This document shows positions 43,815 to 52,996 of a stretch of 64,000 bases of DNA, one piece after another (position 1 is the first letter of the stretch; every line of letters begins with the position of its first letter). Where the stretch lies: NCBI RefSeq assembly GCF_002860865.1, contig NZ_PKIE01000001.1:310001-374000 (forward strand), given 5' to 3'. The translations under genes were made by a program, and so were the position numbers. The notes below the pieces were generated by a model. The model was not told the origin of the DNA, did not search any database, and saw nothing but the letters and a program-made list of their open reading frames with translations. Origin of the DNA: Streptococcus mitis. GTDB lineage: Bacteria > Bacillota > Bacilli > Lactobacillales > Streptococcaceae.

Positions 43815-44222
43815 ATGAAAATCTTAAAACGTTATATATTGGAACTTTGTTTTATTTTAAGTTTTGCACTACCTTTTTTAAAAGGAGCCAATGCGGATAA
43901 TGGTAGACGTTTTGTGGAAACCTATTACGGTTTTACTTTTTTGATGGAACATGCCATTGTAACAGCTATCTTTATCTGTTCGCTCTTGATTGCTTTCTTC
44001 CTAAAAAAACGGTGGATGAAATGGCTTGCTGCTGGTAGTTATTTCTTTTTAGTTCTATGGATTGCTACTGAAGGGTATCTTTTCCGTATGTCGCTAGAAG
44101 ATTTGGTACGACTTTGGACAAGTTTGGAATTCCTGACAAAAACGTATCAGTTGGGCTTTTATCTAAACATTTTGTTGGGAATTTTGTTAATAATAAAGTA
44201 TTGTAAGGTTAAGCGATCGTAA
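43815..44222 (+). CDS. Small membrane protein of unknown function
   Basis: A 135-residue protein with about four hydrophobic segments (near residues 8-22, 45-65, 70-90 and 110-130). The start at 43815 follows GGAGGTG; a ten-residue longer frame lacks one. I do not recognise the family. Confidence 0.75.
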   Translation: MKILKRYILELCFILSFALPFLKGANADNGRRFVETYYGFTFLMEHAIVTAIFICSLLIAFFLKKRWMKWLAAGSYFFLVLWIATEGYLFRMSLEDLVRLWTSLEFLTKTYQLGFYLNILLGILLIIKYCKVKRS

Positions 44223-44324
44223 TAAAAATGCGCTTGATTATAGACAATAAATTTGTTGTTTTATCTTGACTGTGATACCTTATAGCTCCCAATGGCTTGT
44301 CATTCGTTTATAAAAGTTGAAAGA

Positions 44325-44369
44325 GATTGAAGAAAATGTTTTACTTACTAGCTTTCTTCAGTCTTTTTC
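44325..44369 (+). terminator. Terminator before the rsmC-like gene
   Basis: GATTGAAGAAA (44325-44335) pairs with TTTCTTCAGTC (44353-44363, one G-U), followed by five T. Confidence 0.75.
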
Positions 44370-44429
44370 GTTTTATTATCAATTTGTAAACGATTTACAA
44401 TTTAAGTCAAATTATGGTAAAATAGTTTC

Positions 44430-45020
44430 ATGAGTAAAATGTATTATGCAGAAAATCCTGACGCTGCTCACGACATTCATGAGTTGAGAGTGAACTTGTT
44501 GGGAGAAAAAATGACCTTTTTGACGGATGCGGGTGTTTTTAGCAAGAAAATGATTGATTTTGGGAGTCAACTCTTGCTCAAGTGTCTTGAGGTCAACCAA
44601 GGAGAAACTGTCCTTGATGTAGGCTGTGGTTATGGGCCTCTGGGCTTGTCCTTGGTTAAGGCTTATGAAGTTCAGGCGACCATGGTCGATATCAATAATC
44701 GTGCCTTGGATTTGGCGCGACAAAATGCTGAACGAAATAAAGTAGAAGCGACGATTTTCCAGTCCAACATCTATGAACAAGTTAAAGGGAAATTTGACCA
44801 TGTCATTTCTAATCCTCCTATTCGTGCGGGCAAGCAAGTGGTTCATGAAATCATTGAGAAAAGTAAAGATTTCTTGGAAACTGGTGGGGATTTGACAATC
44901 GTTATCCAGAAAAAACAAGGGGCTCCAAGTGCTAAGTCAAAGATGGAAGATGTGTTTGGGAATTGTGAAATCGTCAAAAAAAATAAGGGATATTATATCC
45001 TTAGAAGTGTGAAAGAATGA
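44430..45020 (+). CDS. RsmC-like small-domain methyltransferase
   Basis: A 196-residue SAM-dependent methyltransferase. SAM motif VLDVGCGYGPLG lies at about residues 57-68 and the catalytic motif SNPPIRAGK at about 127-135; the NPP(I) motif acts on exocyclic amines of nucleic-acid bases, most likely G in 16S rRNA. It starts the pdp-deoC-cdd cluster and overlaps pdp by four bases. Confidence 0.9.
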   Translation: MSKMYYAENPDAAHDIHELRVNLLGEKMTFLTDAGVFSKKMIDFGSQLLLKCLEVNQGETVLDVGCGYGPLGLSLVKAYEVQATMVDINNRALDLARQNAERNKVEATIFQSNIYEQVKGKFDHVISNPPIRAGKQVVHEIIEKSKDFLETGGDLTIVIQKKQGAPSAKSKMEDVFGNCEIVKKNKGYYILRSVKE

Positions 45021-46294
45021 GAGCAGTTGATTTAATCCAAAAGAAACGAGATGGTCAAGAACTGACTTCGAGTGAAATTGAGTGGTTAGTTGAAGGCTAT
45101 GTGTCAGGAACTGTCCCTGATTATCAGATGTCTGCCTTTGCTATGGCTGTTTATTTCAAAGGAATGACGACTCGAGAAATCTCTGACCTAACTATGAAAA
45201 TGGTTCAGACAGGTCAAGAGTTTGATTTATCAGCTATTTATGGGGTTAAGGTTGACAAGCATTCTACGGGTGGTGTTGGTGATAAGGTGACCTTGATTTT
45301 GGCTCCCCTTGTTGCTAGCTTCGGTGTACCTGTGGCAAAAATGAGTGGTCGTGGTCTCGGCCATACGGGTGGAACGATTGATAAGTTAGAATCAATCAAG
45401 GGCTATCAAGTCGAGCGCAGTCAAGAAGATTTTATTCGTCAGGTTCAGGATATTGGTGTATCTGTCATTGGGCAATCAGACCAGCTGGTCAAAGCGGATA
45501 AGCTTCTCTACGCCCTACGTGATGTGACCGCAACTGTTGACACGATCCCTTTGATTGCGAGTTCGGTGATGAGCAAGAAAATTGCGGCAGGAGCGGATGC
45601 TATTTTGCTAGACGTGACTGTCGGTGAGGGGGCCTTCATGAAGACGGTTGATGAGGCGCGTGAATTGGCTCAAACCATGGTGGAACTTGGTAAGGCAGTT
45701 GGTAGAAAAACAGTAGCAGTGATTACGGATATGAGTCAGCCCTTGGGACGAGCGATTGGAAATCGTCTGGAGATCCTTGAAGCATTGGAGATTTTACAAG
45801 GGCAAGGCCGTCAGGATATTACCCATTTTATATGCGAATTGGCTCAAATTATGCTTGGCCTGGCAAATGTAAATAAAACAGTTGAAGAAGTTCGCAAACA
45901 TCTTGAAAATGGTCAAGCACTGGCTAAGTTTGAGGAGATGGTCCAAGCCCAAGGTGGAGACTTGGAAGACCTCTATCGTCCTGTCAATGTAGCCCATGTG
46001 GTGGAAATCCCTGCTCAGGAAACGGGTGTCATTTCAGCTCTTCCAGCTATGGAATTTGGGCTTTATGCTATGAGACTGGGGGCAGGCCGTGCAGTCAAGT
46101 CTGATGCCTTGGACTATGAAACAGGAATTGTTTTTGAAAAGAAAGTTGGAGATTCCGTTCAAAAGGGAGAAATTGTTGCAAAAGTATACACAAATGGAAA
46201 AATTTCTCCTCAGCTAGTTACAGATTTTCAAAAATATGTTAGAATAAATGATAGGGTGCAAAGTTTACGAGAAATTATAGAAATTATCTCATAA
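45017..46294 (+). CDS. pdp: Pyrimidine-nucleoside phosphorylase
   Basis: A 425-residue enzyme that splits thymidine, deoxyuridine and uridine with phosphate. The [10 protein letters not shown] phosphate loop, [18 protein letters not shown] and [13 protein letters not shown] are the family signature. Start overlaps the upstream methyltransferase stop (ATGA). It feeds deoxyribose 1-phosphate to DeoB and then DeoC, encoded 19 bp downstream. Confidence 0.97.
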   Translation: MRAVDLIQKKRDGQELTSSEIEWLVEGYVSGTVPDYQMSAFAMAVYFKGMTTREISDLTMKMVQTGQEFDLSAIYGVKVDKHSTGGVGDKVTLILAPLVASFGVPVAKMSGRGLGHTGGTIDKLESIKGYQVERSQEDFIRQVQDIGVSVIGQSDQLVKADKLLYALRDVTATVDTIPLIASSVMSKKIAAGADAILLDVTVGEGAFMKTVDEARELAQTMVELGKAVGRKTVAVITDMSQPLGRAIGNRLEILEALEILQGQGRQDITHFICELAQIMLGLANVNKTVEEVRKHLENGQALAKFEEMVQAQGGDLEDLYRPVNVAHVVEIPAQETGVISALPAMEFGLYAMRLGAGRAVKSDALDYETGIVFEKKVGDSVQKGEIVAKVYTNGKISPQLVTDFQKYVRINDRVQSLREIIEIIS

Positions 46295-46313
46295 ACCGCA
46301 GGAGAATCCGAAT

Positions 46314-46976
46314 ATGAAATTAAACAAATATATCGATCATACGCTTTTAAAACAAGATGCAACAGAAAATCAAATTGATTGTTTGTTGTCTGAAGCTAGA
46401 GAGTATGATTTTGCCAGTGTTTGCGTTAATCCGACCTGGGTTGAACATGCTAAAAAAAGGCTTGAAGGCACAGATGTCAAGGTCTGCACAGTAGTAGGTT
46501 TCCCCTTGGGAGCAACAACTTCAACTGTGAAAGCACTTGAGACAAAAGAAGCTATCCAAAATGGTGCAGATGAGATTGATATGGTGATCAATGTTGGGGC
46601 TCTCAAATCAGGTGATTTAGCCTTGGTTGAGTCTGATATTCGTGCAGTAGTGGAAGCAAGTGGTGACAAGTTAGTAAAAGTCATTATTGAAGCATGTCTG
46701 CTGACCGACCAAGAAAAAGTTGTGGCTTGCCAATTAGCTCAAAAAGCTGGAGCTGATTTTGTTAAAACATCTACTGGCTTTTCAACTGGTGGTGCTACGA
46801 TAGCAGATGTCAAATTGATGCGTGAAACAGTTGGATCTGAAATGGGTGTCAAGGCTGCTGGCGGAGCTCGTTCTTATGCAGATGCTCTTGCCTTTGTGGA
46901 AGCTGGGGCGACCCGTATCGGAACGTCAGCTGGGGTAGCAATTCTAAAAGGAGAATTGGCAGATGGCGACTACTGA
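46314..46976 (+). CDS. deoC: Deoxyribose-phosphate aldolase
   Basis: A 220-residue class I aldolase that cleaves deoxyribose 5-phosphate to acetaldehyde and glyceraldehyde 3-phosphate. The Schiff-base lysine is Lys151 in [18 protein letters not shown] and KAAGGARS complete the site. It overlaps cdd by 14 bp, so the two are translationally coupled. Confidence 0.97.
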   Translation: MKLNKYIDHTLLKQDATENQIDCLLSEAREYDFASVCVNPTWVEHAKKRLEGTDVKVCTVVGFPLGATTSTVKALETKEAIQNGADEIDMVINVGALKSGDLALVESDIRAVVEASGDKLVKVIIEACLLTDQEKVVACQLAQKAGADFVKTSTGFSTGGATIADVKLMRETVGSEMGVKAAGGARSYADALAFVEAGATRIGTSAGVAILKGELADGDY

Positions 46977-47352
46977 GTTGATTGAACTGGCAATTGAAAC
47001 CAGCAAACATGCCTATGTCCCCTATTCTAACTTTCCTATCGGAGCAGTTTTAGTGGCAAAAGACGGAAGTGTTTACACGGGAGTGAATATCGAAAATGCT
47101 AGCTATCCTTTGACCAATTGCGGTGAGAGAACAGCCGTTTTTAAGGCTGTATCTGAAGGACAAAGAGAATTTTCAGAATTGATTGTCTATGGTCAAACTG
47201 AAAAACCAATCTCACCATGTGGTGCTTGTCGCCAAGTAATGGTCGAATTTTTTGAACAAGATCTAAAAGTGACCTTAGTCGCAAAAGATAAATCGACGGT
47301 CGAGATGACGGTCGGGGAGTTACTTCCATACTCTTTTACAGACTTAAATTAG
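46963..47352 (+). CDS. cdd: Cytidine deaminase
   Basis: A 129-residue zinc enzyme that converts cytidine and deoxycytidine to uridine forms. [10 protein letters not shown] and [12 protein letters not shown] hold the three zinc cysteines and the catalytic Glu, as in tetrameric deaminases. It follows deoC with overlap, and its product feeds Pdp upstream. Confidence 0.96.
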   Translation: MATTELIELAIETSKHAYVPYSNFPIGAVLVAKDGSVYTGVNIENASYPLTNCGERTAVFKAVSEGQREFSELIVYGQTEKPISPCGACRQVMVEFFEQDLKVTLVAKDKSTVEMTVGELLPYSFTDLN

Positions 47353-47441
47353 TCTGAGTCGCTCTTTGAGTGGCACGGTCCTTGTGGCCAACCAATCCAT
47401 ACTTGCAACATCGTTGCACATCTTATTTAGGAGGTTCAGTA

Positions 47442-48494
47442 ATGAACAAGAAACAATGGCTAGGCCTTGGTCTAGTTGCAGTGGCAGCAGTTGGACTTGC
47501 TGCATGTGGTAACCGCTCTTCTCGTAAGGCAGATTCATCTTCTGATGTGAAGACAAAAGCAGCAATCGTCACTGATACTGGTGGTGTTGATGATAAATCA
47601 TTCAACCAATCAGCTTGGGAAGGTTTGCAGGCTTGGGGTAAAGAACACAATCTTTCAAAAGATAAAGGTTTTACTTACTTCCAATCAACAAGTGAAGCTG
47701 ACTATGCTAACAACTTGCAACAAGCGGCTGGAAGTTACAACCTAATCTTCGGTGTTGGTTTTGCCCTTCACAATGCAGTTAAAGATGCAGCAGAAGAGCA
47801 CACTGATTTGAACTATGTTTTGATTGATGATGTGATTAAAGATAAAAAGAATGTTGCTAGTGTAACATTTGCTGATAATGAGTCAGGTTACCTCGCTGGT
47901 GTGGCTGCAGCCAAAACAACTAAAACAAAACAAGTTGGTTTTGTAGGTGGTATGGAATCAGAAGTTATCTCTCGTTTTGAAGCAGGATTCAAGGCTGGTG
48001 TTGCGTCAGTAGACCCATCTATCAAAGTACAAGTTGACTACGCTGGTTCATTTGGTGATGCTGCTAAAGGTAAAACAATTGCAGCCGCACAATACGCAGC
48101 TGGTGCAGATATTGTTTACCAAGTAGCTGGTGGTACAGGTGCAGGTGTCTTTGCAGAAGCAAAATCACTTAACGAAAGCCGTCCTGAAAATGAAAAAGTT
48201 TGGGTTATCGGTGTTGACCGTGACCAAGAAGCAGAAGGTAAATACACTTCTAAAGATGGTAAAGAATCAAACTTTGTTCTTGTATCTACTTTGAAACAAG
48301 TTGGTACAACTGTAAAAGATATTTCTAACAAGGCAGAAAAAGGTGAATTCCCTGGCGGTCAAGTGATCGTTTACTCATTGAAAGATAAAGGGGTTGACTT
48401 GGCAGTGACAAACCTTTCAGAAGAAGGTAAAAAAGCTGTCGAAGATGCTAAAGCTAAAATCCTTGATGGAAGCGTAAAAGTTCCTGAAAAATAA
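47442..48494 (+). CDS. pnrA: Nucleoside-binding lipoprotein (BMP/PnrA family)
   Basis: A 350-residue lipoprotein, the binding protein of the nucleoside ABC importer. The signal peptide ends LAAC with the lipidated Cys22. DTGGVDDKSFNQSAWEGL and the GGMESEVISRFEAGF segment are hallmarks of the BMP/Med/PnrA fold. The start at 47442 follows AGGAGG; a 24-residue upstream extension is open but overlaps the intergenic leader. Pneumococcal PnrA is a surface-exposed antigen that binds nucleosides; the same role is inferred here. Confidence 0.94.
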   Translation: MNKKQWLGLGLVAVAAVGLAACGNRSSRKADSSSDVKTKAAIVTDTGGVDDKSFNQSAWEGLQAWGKEHNLSKDKGFTYFQSTSEADYANNLQQAAGSYNLIFGVGFALHNAVKDAAEEHTDLNYVLIDDVIKDKKNVASVTFADNESGYLAGVAAAKTTKTKQVGFVGGMESEVISRFEAGFKAGVASVDPSIKVQVDYAGSFGDAAKGKTIAAAQYAAGADIVYQVAGGTGAGVFAEAKSLNESRPENEKVWVIGVDRDQEAEGKYTSKDGKESNFVLVSTLKQVGTTVKDISNKAEKGEFPGGQVIVYSLKDKGVDLAVTNLSEEGKKAVEDAKAKILDGSVKVPEK

Positions 48495-48516
48495 TGGATG
48501 GAAGTTATTTCTTAGG

Positions 48517-48538
48517 AAGCGGCCATCGGCCGCTTTTT
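48517..48538 (+). terminator. GC-rich terminator after pnrA
   Basis: AAGCGGCC (48517-48524) pairs with GGCCGCTT (48528-48535) and runs into T. Two weaker hairpins follow before the ATPase gene (around 48545 and 48572). The arrangement suits partial termination giving more binding protein than transporter. Confidence 0.85.
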
Positions 48539-48636
48539 AAGAGTTGAGACAAAGTCATTTTGTCTCAGTAAAGCTTGCTACTAGACAAATTAGCAAGTTT
48601 TATTGAAATAAAATAAGACTCTGAAAGGAAGAGCAC

Positions 48637-50172
48637 ATGGCACACGAAAATGTCATTGAGATGCGTGATATTACCAAGGTGTTTGGTGAATTTGTTGCCA
48701 ACGACAAAATCAACCTGCACCTACGAAAAGGTGAAATTCATGCACTTTTAGGAGAAAATGGGGCTGGTAAGTCCACGCTCATGAACATGTTAGCAGGGCT
48801 TCTTGAACCAACCAGTGGTGAAATCGCGGTCAACGGTCAAGTTGTCAACCTCGACTCCCCATCTAAAGCAGCTAGCTTGGGAATTGGAATGGTTCACCAG
48901 CACTTTATGTTGGTAGAAGCCTTCACAGTGGCTGAAAACATCATTTTAGGTAGTGAATTGACTAAAAATGGTGTGCTAGATATCGCTGGAGCTAGCAAAG
49001 AAATCAAGGCTCTTTCTGAACGTTACGGCTTAGCTGTTGATCCTTCTGCTAAGGTGGCAGATATCTCAGTTGGAGCCCAACAACGTGTAGAAATTTTAAA
49101 AACCCTTTATCGGGGGGCTGATATCCTTATTTTTGACGAACCAACGGCTGTCTTGACTCCATCAGAAATTGATGAGTTGATGGCTATTATGAAAAATCTT
49201 GTCAAAGAAGGAAAATCAATTATCTTGATCACCCACAAGTTAGACGAGATTCGCGCAGTTTCTGACCGCGTTACAGTTATACGTCGTGGGAAATCAATTG
49301 AAACTGTAGAAATCGCAGGGGCTACCAATGCTGATTTGGCAGAAATGATGGTAGGACGTTCTGTTTCCTTTAAAACAGAGAAACAAGCCTCTCAACCAAA
49401 AGAAGTGGTCATGTCTATCAAAGATTTGGTGGTCAATGAAAACCGTGGTGTTCCAGCTGTTAAAAATCTGTCCTTGGATGTTCGTGCTGGAGAGATTGTT
49501 GGGATTGCGGGGATTGATGGAAATGGTCAATCTGAATTGATTCAAGCCATCACAGGTCTTCGCAAGGTTGAATCTGGTAGCATTGAGCTAAAAGGAGATT
49601 CAATTGTAGGCTTGCATCCACGACAAATTACTGAACTAAGCGTGGGGCACGTTCCAGAAGACCGTCACCGTGATGGCTTGATTTTGGAAATGATGATTTC
49701 TGAAAATATTGCCCTTCAAACCTACTATAAAGAACCACATAGTAAAAATGGAATTTTGAACTATTCAAATATTACTTCTTATGCTAAAAAGCTAATGGAA
49801 GAATTTGATGTTCGTGCTGCTAGTGAGTTTGTTCCAGCAGCGGCTCTTTCAGGAGGAAATCAACAAAAAGCAATTATTGCTCGTGAAATTGATCGAGATC
49901 CTGATCTCCTTATCGTCAGCCAGCCAACTCGTGGTTTGGATGTCGGTGCCATTGAATATATCCACAAACGCTTGATTGAAGAGCGTGATAATGGGAAGGC
50001 TGTCCTTGTTGTCAGCTTTGAATTAGATGAGATTTTAAACGTCTCAGACCGTATTGCCGTTATCCACGATGGTAAGATTCAAGGTATTGTATCACCAGAA
50101 ACAACCAATAAACAAGAACTTGGTGTCTTGATGGCTGGTGGAAACTTGGGAAAGGAGAAGAGTGATGTCTAA
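48637..50172 (+). CDS. Nucleoside ABC transporter ATPase (double NBD)
   Basis: A 511-residue ATPase with two tandem nucleotide-binding domains, the form used by ribose/nucleoside importers. The first has GENGAGKSTLMN and IFDEPTAVLTPSE; the second has the degenerate GIDGNGQSE loop and LSGGNQQKAIIARE. It lies downstream of the binding protein and overlaps the first permease by 8 bp. Confidence 0.95.
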   Translation: MAHENVIEMRDITKVFGEFVANDKINLHLRKGEIHALLGENGAGKSTLMNMLAGLLEPTSGEIAVNGQVVNLDSPSKAASLGIGMVHQHFMLVEAFTVAENIILGSELTKNGVLDIAGASKEIKALSERYGLAVDPSAKVADISVGAQQRVEILKTLYRGADILIFDEPTAVLTPSEIDELMAIMKNLVKEGKSIILITHKLDEIRAVSDRVTVIRRGKSIETVEIAGATNADLAEMMVGRSVSFKTEKQASQPKEVVMSIKDLVVNENRGVPAVKNLSLDVRAGEIVGIAGIDGNGQSELIQAITGLRKVESGSIELKGDSIVGLHPRQITELSVGHVPEDRHRDGLILEMMISENIALQTYYKEPHSKNGILNYSNITSYAKKLMEEFDVRAASEFVPAAALSGGNQQKAIIAREIDRDPDLLIVSQPTRGLDVGAIEYIHKRLIEERDNGKAVLVVSFELDEILNVSDRIAVIHDGKIQGIVSPETTNKQELGVLMAGGNLGKEKSDV

Positions 50173-51223
50173 AAAATTACAACAAATTTCGGTTCCCTTG
50201 ATTTCTGTCTTCCTTGGAATTTTACTTGGAGCCATTGTCATGTGGATCTTCGGCTATGATGCTATTTGGGGCTACGAAGAATTGTTCTATACAGCCTTTG
50301 GCAGTCTGCGTGGAATTGGAGAAATCTTCCGTGCTATGGGACCTTTGGTCTTGATTGGTCTTGGTTTTGCCGTTGCTAGTCGTGCAGGTTTCTTTAACGT
50401 CGGGCTTCCTGGTCAGGCCTTGGCTGGTTGGATTCTCAGTGGTTGGTTTGCCTTGTCGCATCCAGATATGCCACGTCCCTTGATGATTCTAGCAACCATC
50501 GTGATTGCCTTGATTGCTGGTGGGATTGTCGGAGCGATTCCAGGTATTCTTAGAGCCTATCTAGGGACGTCAGAGGTTATCGTAACCATTATGATGAACT
50601 ACATTGTCTTGTATGTAGGGAATGCCTTTATCCATGCTTTCCCTAAAGACTTCATGCAAAGTACAGATTCGACCATTCGTGTTGGGGCTAATGCAACCTA
50701 TCAGACACCTTGGTTGGCTGAGTTGACTGGTAACTCACGGATGAATATTGGTATTTTCTTTGCCATCATTGCCGTTGCAGTTATTTGGTTCATGCTCAAG
50801 AAAACAACTCTTGGTTTTGAAATCCGTGCGGTTGGTCTTAATCCACATGCTTCAGAATATGCTGGTATTTCTGCAAAAAGAACGATCATCCTCTCAATGA
50901 TTATTTCAGGTGCTTTGGCAGGTCTTGGTGGAGCTGTTGAAGGACTTGGAACCTTCCAGAACGTCTATGTTCAAGGGGCGTCATTAGCTGTCGGATTTAA
51001 CGGGATGGCGGTTAGTCTGCTTGCGGCCAACTCACCAATTGGTATTCTTTTTGCAGCCTTCCTATTTGGTGTTCTCCAAGTTGGAGCTCCTGGTATGAAT
51101 GCGGCGCAGGTACCATCTGAGCTTGTCAGCATTGTAACAGCGTCTATTATCTTCTTTGTCAGTGTTCATTACCTTATCGAACGCTTTGTCAAACCGAAAA
51201 AACAAGTTAAAGGAGGTAAGTAA
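50165..51223 (+). CDS. Nucleoside ABC transporter permease 1
   Basis: A 352-residue membrane protein with about nine hydrophobic segments, of the ribose/nucleoside importer permease type. Motifs GFAVASRAGFFNVGLPGQALAG (split by a loop) and LGFEIRAVGLNPHASEYAGI are typical. The ATG at 50165 overlaps the ATPase stop; a GTG-less extension to 50138 is less likely. Next gene follows after 2 bp. Confidence 0.93.
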   Translation: MSKKLQQISVPLISVFLGILLGAIVMWIFGYDAIWGYEELFYTAFGSLRGIGEIFRAMGPLVLIGLGFAVASRAGFFNVGLPGQALAGWILSGWFALSHPDMPRPLMILATIVIALIAGGIVGAIPGILRAYLGTSEVIVTIMMNYIVLYVGNAFIHAFPKDFMQSTDSTIRVGANATYQTPWLAELTGNSRMNIGIFFAIIAVAVIWFMLKKTTLGFEIRAVGLNPHASEYAGISAKRTIILSMIISGALAGLGGAVEGLGTFQNVYVQGASLAVGFNGMAVSLLAANSPIGILFAAFLFGVLQVGAPGMNAAQVPSELVSIVTASIIFFVSVHYLIERFVKPKKQVKGGK

Positions 51224-51225
51224 AG

Positions 51226-52182
51226 ATGTCTATTACAACCTTGCTCACCCTCTTGGTGTCTTCTGTGCTGATTTACTCAGCTCCCCTCATCTTTACAAGT
51301 ATCGGTGGTGTTTTCTCTGAACGTGGTGGTGTGGTAAACGTCGGCCTTGAAGGAATTATGGTTATGGGTGCCTTTTCTGGAGTTGTCTTTAACCTTGAAT
51401 TTGCAGAACAATTTGGAGCAGCAACTCCATGGCTATCTTTGATAGTTGCAGGATTGGTTGGTGGCCTCTTCTCTATTATCCACGCAGCAGCAACGGTTCA
51501 TTTCCGTGCAGACCATGTTGTCAGCGGTACGGTATTGAACTTGATGGCGCCAGCCTTGGCTGTTTTCTTGGTGAAAGTACTTTATAACAAAGGACAAACC
51601 GACAACCTAACTCAGACTTTTGGACGCTTTGATTTCCCAGTCTTGGCAAATATACCAGTTATCGGTGATATCTTCTTCAAGTCAACTAGTTTACTTGGTT
51701 ATCTGGCCATTGCCTTCTCATTCCTTGCTTGGTTTATTCTCTTTAAGACTCGCTTTGGTCTTCGTCTTCGCTCTGTCGGTGAACACCCTCAAGCAGCGGA
51801 TACCTTGGGAATCAATGTCTACAAAATGAGATATTTAGGGGTTATTATTTCAGGTTTCCTAGGTGGAATTGGCGGAGCGATTTATGCTCAATCCATCTCA
51901 GTTAACTTCTCAGTGACAACTATTGTTGGACCTGGATTTATCGCTCTTGCTGCGATGATCTTTGGGAAATGGAATCCAATCGGAGCTATGTTATCTAGTC
52001 TCTTCTTTGGACTTTCACAAAGTTTGGCTGTTATCGGATCTCAATTGCCGTTCCTACAAGGAGTGCCTACGGTTTATCTTCAAATCGCACCTTATGTCTT
52101 GACAATTCTTGTCTTGGCAGCCTTCTTTGGAAAAGCAGTCGCACCAAAAGCAGATGGTATCAACTATATCAAATCAAAATAA
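51226..52182 (+). CDS. Nucleoside ABC transporter permease 2
   Basis: A 318-residue membrane protein with about eight hydrophobic segments and the ERGGVVNVGLEGIMVMG signature, the second permease of the heterodimeric channel. RFGLRLRSVGEHPQAADTLG is the coupling-helix region. It completes the four-gene importer (lipoprotein, ATPase, two permeases) and ends at a terminator. Confidence 0.94.
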   Translation: MSITTLLTLLVSSVLIYSAPLIFTSIGGVFSERGGVVNVGLEGIMVMGAFSGVVFNLEFAEQFGAATPWLSLIVAGLVGGLFSIIHAAATVHFRADHVVSGTVLNLMAPALAVFLVKVLYNKGQTDNLTQTFGRFDFPVLANIPVIGDIFFKSTSLLGYLAIAFSFLAWFILFKTRFGLRLRSVGEHPQAADTLGINVYKMRYLGVIISGFLGGIGGAIYAQSISVNFSVTTIVGPGFIALAAMIFGKWNPIGAMLSSLFFGLSQSLAVIGSQLPFLQGVPTVYLQIAPYVLTILVLAAFFGKAVAPKADGINYIKSK

Positions 52183-52189
52183 GCATACA

Positions 52190-52227
52190 AAAAACGTCAG
52201 TTCTGTTCAAACTGGCGTTTTATTTTT
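52190..52227. terminator. Bidirectional terminator after the nucleoside importer
   Basis: AAAACGTCAGTT (about 52191-52202) pairs with AACTGGCGTTTT (52209-52221, one G-U) and is followed by a T run; it overlaps the end of plsY on the other strand. Confidence 0.85.
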
Positions 52228-52861
52228 TAGGATGTTGATGAGTCAAGTTCAGTCCCCAAGGAACAAGATTTTCAGTTTTATTTTGGATGCGTGTGATATT
52301 ATCTTTATGCCTAATGATAATCAAGCTAGCAAGTGCTAGGATAATAGCGATGAAGAGAGGGTCATAGTTACTCAGGATAAAACCAAAAAGCGGAAAGAGT
52401 AGAACTCCGATGACGGCTGCGATAGATGCAGTGACACTGGAAAGTGAAATCATACTCCCCAAATAGAGGGTTCCAAAGAAAACAACCGCAAGGTAGAGAC
52501 AGAAGATAGGCGCAAATCCGAAAATCACTCCAGCACTGGTTGCGACAGCCTTACCACCTTTAAATCCTGCAAAGATAGGAAAGGTATGTCCAATAACAGC
52601 CAAAAGTCCAAAGATGAGAGGTGAAACACCTTGAAGATGAAACATAATCGGAAGTAGCGTTGCTAGAGTCCCTTTGAAAAAGTCAATCACAAAGGTTGCC
52701 ATCCCTGCTTTCTTTCCTAAGATGCGGAAGGTATTGGTTGTCCCTGTGTTACCAGAACCATGCTCGCGCAGATTGATTTGAAAGAATACTTGTCCAATCC
52801 AGAGACCAGACGGAATTGAACCCAGCAGATAGGCTAGGATTAATAAAACTATTGTAATCAT
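52220..52861 (-). CDS. plsY: Glycerol-3-phosphate acyltransferase PlsY
   Basis: A 213-residue integral membrane enzyme that transfers acyl groups from acyl-phosphate to glycerol 3-phosphate, the first step in phospholipid synthesis. The N-terminal [15 protein letters not shown], the [15 protein letters not shown] motif and [13 protein letters not shown] are the three conserved PlsY blocks. Five or so transmembrane segments are seen. Confidence 0.96.
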   Translation of the reverse strand: MITIVLLILAYLLGSIPSGLWIGQVFFQINLREHGSGNTGTTNTFRILGKKAGMATFVIDFFKGTLATLLPIMFHLQGVSPLIFGLLAVIGHTFPIFAGFKGGKAVATSAGVIFGFAPIFCLYLAVVFFGTLYLGSMISLSSVTASIAAVIGVLLFPLFGFILSNYDPLFIAIILALASLIIIRHKDNITRIQNKTENLVPWGLNLTHQHPKK

Positions 52862-52996
52862 ACTCCTATTATATCATGAAATGGAGAAGAAAGGCAGAGA
52901 ATCTCTTCTGAAATTGTCACAGCGGAGAAAGAAAAATTTTGCAAAATCCTTAGAAAACCTGTAGAATAGTAAAGATGAACGAATAGGAGGTTCCTT

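Noticed and set aside
44412..44918. 168-residue minus-strand frame opposite the RsmC-like gene
   Set aside because: It is the antisense shadow of a clear methyltransferase and has no start signal.
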